Source: Neobacillus sp. CF12 (GTDB lineage: Bacteria > Bacillota > Bacilli > Bacillales > Cytobacillaceae). From it: a DNA stretch of 64,000 nt. The notes under the pieces were generated by a model. That model saw only the letters and a list, made by a program, of their open reading frames with translations. It was not told where the DNA came from and did no database searches. The position numbers and the translations under genes are program-made. Location: contig NZ_JAUCEU010000007.1 in assembly GCF_030348765.1 (NCBI RefSeq), positions 1 through 64,000 on the forward strand, read 5' to 3'. Of this stretch, positions 60,355-64,000 are shown piece after piece. Position 1 is the stretch's first letter. Each line of letters starts with the position of its first letter.

Positions 60355-61206
60355 ATGGGATTTCACACAAAACCAACTACATTTGTGGGGCATGTCAAAA
60401 TTAAGGTAGAAAATTTACAGCGTTCATTAATATTTTATCAAGACGTTCTTGGTTTCGATCTTTTAGAACAAACCATTTCAACAGTAAAACTAACAAGTGA
60501 TGGAAAAACTAGTATTTTATCACTTGAACAACCTGATAATGTCATTCCAAAACAGGGAAGAACAACTGGCTTATATCATTTCGCAATCCTACTTCCAAAA
60601 AGAGTAGATTTAGCCAATATTGTGATTCACTTGGTGAACAAGGGGATAAAATTTGGGTCTTCAGATCACCTTGTAAGTGAGGCATTGTATTTAAATGATC
60701 CAGATGGAAACGGTATTGAAATTTATATCGATCGGGATCCTTCTGAATGGAGCTGGAAAGGCCAAGAAGTGGCTATGACGGTCGATCCACTAGATTTTGA
60801 GAATCTTTTGACTACTGTTAAACCAGGTGAAAAGTGGCAGGGTATGCCAGAAGGAACGGTAATGGGTCATATTCATTTACATGTTTCTGAATTGAAAAAG
60901 ACAGAAGAATTTTATGTAAAAGGACTTGGATTTGATGTGGTCAATCGATATGGCGGGCAGGCGCTATTCCTTTCCGCTGGAAAGTACCACCATCATATTG
61001 GGGTCAATACTTGGAATGGCGTAGGGGCACCAACTCCTTCCGTAAATAGTGTAGGTATAGAATCTTTTACACTCATTTTGCCTAATGAAGAGGCACGTAA
61101 CAAATGCGTATCAAATTTGAAAAAGATTGGTGCGAAAGTTATGGACGTAAACCATTCACTAATAACTTATGATCCTTCTGGAAACCAAGTCGTGTTAGCA
61201 GTTTAA
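60355..61206 (+). CDS. catE: Catechol 2,3-dioxygenase-like protein (CatE)
   Basis: A 283-aa VOC-fold extradiol dioxygenase with two beta-alpha-beta repeats. Metal-ligand regions are GHIHLHV (His) and YHHHIGVNTWNG (His), and the acidic ligand comes late in the second repeat; the first repeat has GHVKIKVENLQRSLIFYQDVLGF and NDPDGNGIEIYID. B. subtilis CatE (YfiE, 285 aa) is closely similar from memory and protects against catechol/quinone stress. It is followed by a luciferase-like oxidoreductase gene 17 nt on and faces the HxlR regulator. ATG 60355 follows TAGGAGGG. Confidence 0.88.
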   Translation: MGFHTKPTTFVGHVKIKVENLQRSLIFYQDVLGFDLLEQTISTVKLTSDGKTSILSLEQPDNVIPKQGRTTGLYHFAILLPKRVDLANIVIHLVNKGIKFGSSDHLVSEALYLNDPDGNGIEIYIDRDPSEWSWKGQEVAMTVDPLDFENLLTTVKPGEKWQGMPEGTVMGHIHLHVSELKKTEEFYVKGLGFDVVNRYGGQALFLSAGKYHHHIGVNTWNGVGAPTPSVNSVGIESFTLILPNEEARNKCVSNLKKIGAKVMDVNHSLITYDPSGNQVVLAV

Positions 61207-61223
61207 GATAAGGAGGACGCATA

Positions 61224-62285
61224 GTGTCTACTAGTAATCAAAACGGCATTGAAATAGGGATTTACACACTTGCAGATATCGGAACGGATCCTCATACAGG
61301 AAAAAAAATAACACACAAACAACGAATAAATGAAATGATTCAAGCAGCAAAGCTTGCGGATGAAGCTGGTCTCGATGTTTTTGGAGTAGGGGAACATCAT
61401 CGATTGGACTATGCTTCCTCATCACCTGCAGTCATTTTAGCTGCTATTGCACAAGCAACAAATCGGATTAAACTAACCAGTACTACAAGTGTCTTAAGTA
61501 CGCTTGACCCAGTGCGCTTATTCGAGGATTTTGCAACATTGGATTTGCTTTCAGATGGTCGTGCAGAAATCTTAGCTGGTCGAGGAGCATTTATAGAATC
61601 ATTCCCGCTTTTTGGATACAGTACCAACGATTATGATGAGCTTTTTACAGAACATATGGAATTGCTATTGCAACTAAATAAAAATGAAAGAGTCACTTGG
61701 TCGGGTGATTTTCGTTCTCCCCTAAGAAATGCTGAAATTTCACCACGACCAATTCAAGAGCAAATACCGATTTGGATTGGTGTTGGCGGGACGCCTGAGA
61801 GTGCCATCCGCGCTGGTAGATTTGGGGTTGGTATGGCACTGGCCATTTTAGGGGGAGATCCCATTCGGTTTAAACCGCTTGTGGACCTTTATCGTCAGGC
61901 AGGAATGGAGGCAGGATATTCACCGGAATTATTAAAAGTGGGGGTAACAGGCCATGCTTTCATTGCTGAAACAACTCAGCAAGCCAAAGACGAGTTCTTT
62001 CCTTATTATTCAAACTATTGGTCGTATGTGAATCGCCAAAGAGGAATGGGCTCAAGGATGTCGAGGACAGATTTCGAGCATATGGCAAGTCCTAAAACCG
62101 CTTTGTTCGTAGGAAGTCCACAGCAAATCGTGGAGAAGGTTCTTCATCAGCATGAGCTTTTTGGTCATACACGTTTTCTAGCTCAAGTGGATATAGGCGG
62201 ACTACCTTTTAATAAAGTAGCGAAAAACATTGAATTATTAGCAACTGAGGTTGCCCCACTGATTAAAAAGGCAAAGATTAAATAA
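61224..62285 (+). CDS. Luciferase-like (LLM class) flavin-dependent oxidoreductase
   Basis: A 353-aa flavin enzyme, paralogue of the one at 43871-44932: both share LDVFGVGEHH, RLDYASSSPAV, FEDFATLDLLSDGRAEILAGRGAF and IWIGVGGTPESAIRAGR. In this place, after catE and under the HxlR operator, it may help process quinone- or aromatic-type substrates or their damage. It starts at GTG 61224 after AAGGAGG. Confidence 0.85.
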   Translation: MSTSNQNGIEIGIYTLADIGTDPHTGKKITHKQRINEMIQAAKLADEAGLDVFGVGEHHRLDYASSSPAVILAAIAQATNRIKLTSTTSVLSTLDPVRLFEDFATLDLLSDGRAEILAGRGAFIESFPLFGYSTNDYDELFTEHMELLLQLNKNERVTWSGDFRSPLRNAEISPRPIQEQIPIWIGVGGTPESAIRAGRFGVGMALAILGGDPIRFKPLVDLYRQAGMEAGYSPELLKVGVTGHAFIAETTQQAKDEFFPYYSNYWSYVNRQRGMGSRMSRTDFEHMASPKTALFVGSPQQIVEKVLHQHELFGHTRFLAQVDIGGLPFNKVAKNIELLATEVAPLIKKAKIK

Positions 62286-62304
62286 TGAATTGGAGGAAAT
62301 CAAC

Positions 62305-62937
62305 ATGTAAATTGCAATTGTTGGAGCAAGTGGAAAAGCAGGAAGTCTGATAGTGAATGAAGCAGTAAGCAGAGGGCATAACGTAACAGCGATTGTTAGA
62401 AATGCTTCTAAACTACAAGATAAAAATACAGCAGTCATTGAGAAAGATGTTTTCGATTTAACAGCTGATGATTTAACCACGTTTGATGTTGTTGTAAATG
62501 CTTTTGGAGCTCCGCTTGGAGAGGAACAAGCACATGTGGATGCAGGTCATGCGTTAATCGAGGCGTTAAAAGGAACGAGAACAAGATTATTGGTTGTCGG
62601 AGGAGCGGGAAGTCTGTTTGTCGACGTAAACAAAACAGTAAAATTGATTGATACTCCAGAATTTCCAGATTTCGTTAAACCAACGGCGAAAGGTCAAGGC
62701 AGGAACTTGGAAGAATTACAGAGTACAACTGACTTAACATGGACATTTGTTAGTCCTTCGGCTGTATTTGATGCGGAAGGAGAAAGAACAGGTTCTTATC
62801 AGTCAGGAAAGGACCACCTTCTTGTTAATACCAAAGGGGAAAGTTATATAAGCTATGCTGATTTTGCCCTAGCAGTAGTAGATGAAGTTGAAAATCCTAA
62901 GCATCTAAACCAAAGATTTACGGTTGTTGGTGAATAA
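62305..62937 (+). pseudogene. NmrA-type NAD(P)H reductase with TAA as second codon
   Basis: ATG at 62305 follows TGGAGG (62291-62296), but the next codon is TAA (62308-62310). The frame then continues with IAIVGASGKAG, exactly the Rossmann start expected after 'MK' in this family (KIAIVGASGKAG), down to FTVVGE at 62935. Single-base change AAA to TAA at codon 2 would explain it. The next in-frame start, GTG 62353, would remove the glycine-rich NAD(P) loop. So it is a pseudogene, a sequence error, or a start-stop regulated gene. The intact family (YwnB/azoreductase-related NmrA) fits the quinone-stress operon. Confidence 0.8.
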
Positions 62938-62954
62938 TAAAATCTTCCATTGTA

Positions 62955-62990
62955 AAGAGTCCCAAGACTTTATGTCTTGGGGCTCTTATT
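62955..62990. terminator. Rho-independent terminator
   Basis: AAGAGTCCCAAGAC / GTCTTGGGGCTCTT hairpin between convergent genes; weak T tail. Confidence 0.7.
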
Positions 62991-63168
62991 ATTTACCTTC
63001 ATCGTCATTGTCCATTTGATCCCAACGAGGTTTTCCTTCACGTTCCAGCTGATCATTTAACGCTTGCCAAGCTTTTTCCATTTCTCGTTCAAGTTTAATT
63101 TTGGAATAGATCCGATCAAAGAGTATCGTAGCTACTAAACTTCCTATAATTGCCCAAACATATATCAT
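62989..63168 (-). CDS. Small membrane protein, 59 aa
   Basis: ATG 63168 with AGGAGA about 8 nt upstream on the minus strand. One N-terminal membrane helix (VWAIIGSLVATILFDRIY) is followed by a charged tail (KLEREMEKAWQALNDQLERE) likely to be an amphipathic helix, and an acidic end (DQMDNDDEGK). Family not recognised. It could be a small membrane-bound regulator. Confidence 0.6.
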   Translation of the reverse strand: MIYVWAIIGSLVATILFDRIYSKIKLEREMEKAWQALNDQLEREGKPRWDQMDNDDEGK

Positions 63169-63260
63169 AGTAGTATTCTCCTAGTGAATAATATCTACTA
63201 GATTTTAACATATGAATAGGCTCTAGGTTGTTTTTGTTTTAAAATGGTGGAATTTACATA

Positions 63261-63584
63261 CTAGCACAGTGTGCTCCAGAGTCTAGTGGTGTTGGCGACG
63301 GAGTTTTGTTCAATGATGGAGTAGGCTGCATTGGTGATGGCTTCTGCTAATGTTTCACCCTTCGCACGGATGTTATTAAAGCTAACTTCGGATTCTCCAG
63401 CTGTTGAAAAAGTAAAACCGAACTGCTCTAAACGTTCAACAATCAACATAGCATGTTCAAGATTATGCTCAGGCTGAAATTCAGAATCATGAATGAAAAT
63501 ACCCTTTTCATAATCAAACCAGCGATCCCATCTATTTAGTTTCCACCCAAGGATTCTCCGTGCAATTGAATCAGTTTTACTCAT
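63261..63584 (-). CDS. BC1872-family (phage ABA-sandwich) protein
   Basis: A 107-aa protein with the pattern of Bacillus phage-derived 'ABA sandwich' proteins: IARRILGWKLNRWDRWFDYEKG, NLEHAMLIVERLEQFGFTFS and FNNIRAKGETLAEAITNAAYSIIEQ. The family is common in Bacillus phages and also on chromosomes; function unknown. Start: ATG 63584 after GAGGGG. No other phage genes are nearby, so it may be a stray phage gene. Confidence 0.7.
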   Translation of the reverse strand: MSKTDSIARRILGWKLNRWDRWFDYEKGIFIHDSEFQPEHNLEHAMLIVERLEQFGFTFSTAGESEVSFNNIRAKGETLAEAITNAAYSIIEQNSVANTTRLWSTLC

Positions 63585-63903
63585 AATCAATACCCCTCTT
63601 CTTTAATGTTATATAACAGATTATTAATTATTAGTTATTATATAACACAACAAATAAAACGACCACATTTTTTTATAAAAAGTTGAATATTTTTTTCAGA
63701 ATTATTTTTGCGAGAGTAAGAGTTTATCTATTGGTGGTGGGACCAACCATAGGAAATCATCTCGTAATTTGGTTAATTACTGTATAAGTCAGGGTTAAAT
63801 TATATTAATGTTATTTCGAATAAGTACAAGCCAGGGAAGCCCTTTTACATTTTGTTTGTTTAAAAGGGCAAATTATTTTTTAGAGAACAAAAAGAGAGGT
63901 GCA
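63585..63903. other. Intergenic region with palindromes, no gene
   Basis: Two copies of the palindrome-like GTTATATAAC (63608-63617) and GTTATTATATAAC (63634-63646) lie upstream of the minus-strand BC1872 gene and could be operators. GCCCTTTT (63839-63846) / AAAAGGGC (63862-63869) is a hairpin before the ydbC-like gene. No ORF with a ribosome binding site. Confidence 0.45.
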
Positions 63904-63906
63904 ATG

Positions 63907-64000
63907 ATGGCGAATTTGAAATATGAAATAAAAGAAACAGTAGGTATCATATCAGAAGGTGCAAAAGGATGGAAAAAGGAACTCAATCTCATCAGTTGGA
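63907..64000 (+). CDS. ydbC: YdbC-like PC4-family protein (truncated by window end)
   Basis: The first 31 residues are MANLKYEIKETVGIISEGAKGWKKELNLISW, cut off at the window edge. This is the known start of YdbC, a PC4-like single-stranded DNA-binding protein of Firmicutes (about 70-75 aa in total). ATG 63907 follows AGAGAGGTG at 6 nt; ATG 63904 directly before it is an alternative. The remainder lies outside the window. Confidence 0.8.
   Translation, partial: MANLKYEIKETVGIISEGAKGWKKELNLISW

Noticed and set aside
63261-64000. Edge of a prophage
   Set aside because: The BC1872-type protein is phage-like, but no integrase, attachment site or other phage gene is seen, and the ydbC-like neighbour is a usual chromosomal gene.

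Overview
The window reads as a chromosomal segment of an endospore-forming, low-GC member of the Bacillaceae, most like the Neobacillus/Bacillus group. The grounds are two GerA-type spore germinant receptor operons, a KinB-like sensor kinase, a gamma-SASP-like peptide, strong AGGAGG ribosome binding sites, many GTG/TTG starts, and a T-box and a BirA operator of Bacillus type. No rRNA, tRNA, CRISPR array, complete insertion sequence or prophage was seen.

Layout. 0-6.5 kb: a small unknown ORF, a 52-bp tandem repeat array, then a complete branched-chain amino acid ABC importer (livJHMGF) and a BsuPI-domain lipoprotein. 6.5-13.9 kb: HAD phosphatase, a proteasome/Ntn-hydrolase-like protein, a scrambled DUF3231 pseudogene, a YabR-like S1 protein, a guanylate-kinase-like protein, DbpA RNA helicase, a GC-rich Bacillus palindromic repeat and a 2-hydroxyacid dehydrogenase. 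14-20.2 kb: paired DUF3147 membrane proteins, an FAD monooxygenase, PAP2 phosphatase, acetyltransferases, an S66 peptidase and a DUF2071 protein. 20.3-23.2 kb: BirA-controlled bioY-bioB, then a threonine-aldolase-type lyase. 23.3-31.7 kb: a membrane protein, a DUF2161 nuclease-fold protein, a CspC-like cold shock protein, a second 52-bp repeat array, a six-LysM protein, a DUF3800 protein, a YdaF-like acetyltransferase, and a membrane protein gene split by an in-frame stop.

31.9-42.4 kb is a germination region: gerA-B-C plus a small two-helix 'D' protein, then an ArgH-like lyase, then a second receptor operon in the order B-A-C. 42.6-49.8 kb: cysteine desulfurase, a luciferase-like oxidoreductase, an NmrA-type reductase, an isochorismatase-like hydrolase, an APH-fold kinase, and a T-box-controlled methionyl-tRNA synthetase with four CxxC pairs. 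49.9-64 kb: guanine deaminase, the KinB-like kinase, an NhaC antiporter divergent from a MarR regulator, TerC, an ECF sigma/anti-sigma pair started by a six-codon leader ORF, RarD, an alpha/beta hydrolase, and a catechol/quinone module (HxlR regulator, CatE-like dioxygenase, luciferase-like oxidoreductase, and a reductase whose second codon is TAA), ending in a truncated ydbC-like gene.

The most unusual signal is the pair of 52-bp tandem arrays (444-720 and 26216-26537). Their sequences are largely different, but each unit is a 27-nt inverted repeat (10-nt arms, 7-nt loop) plus a 25-nt linker, and the arms differ between arrays in a pairing-preserving way. A degenerate two-hairpin locus at 44984-45063 has nearly the same spacing (53 nt). 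This looks like one family of structured intergenic repeats. Other points of note are the internally inverted DUF3231 pseudogene, the ATG-TAA gene start, the leader ORF coupled to the ECF sigma gene, and a possible switch-like structured element upstream of the first ger operon.
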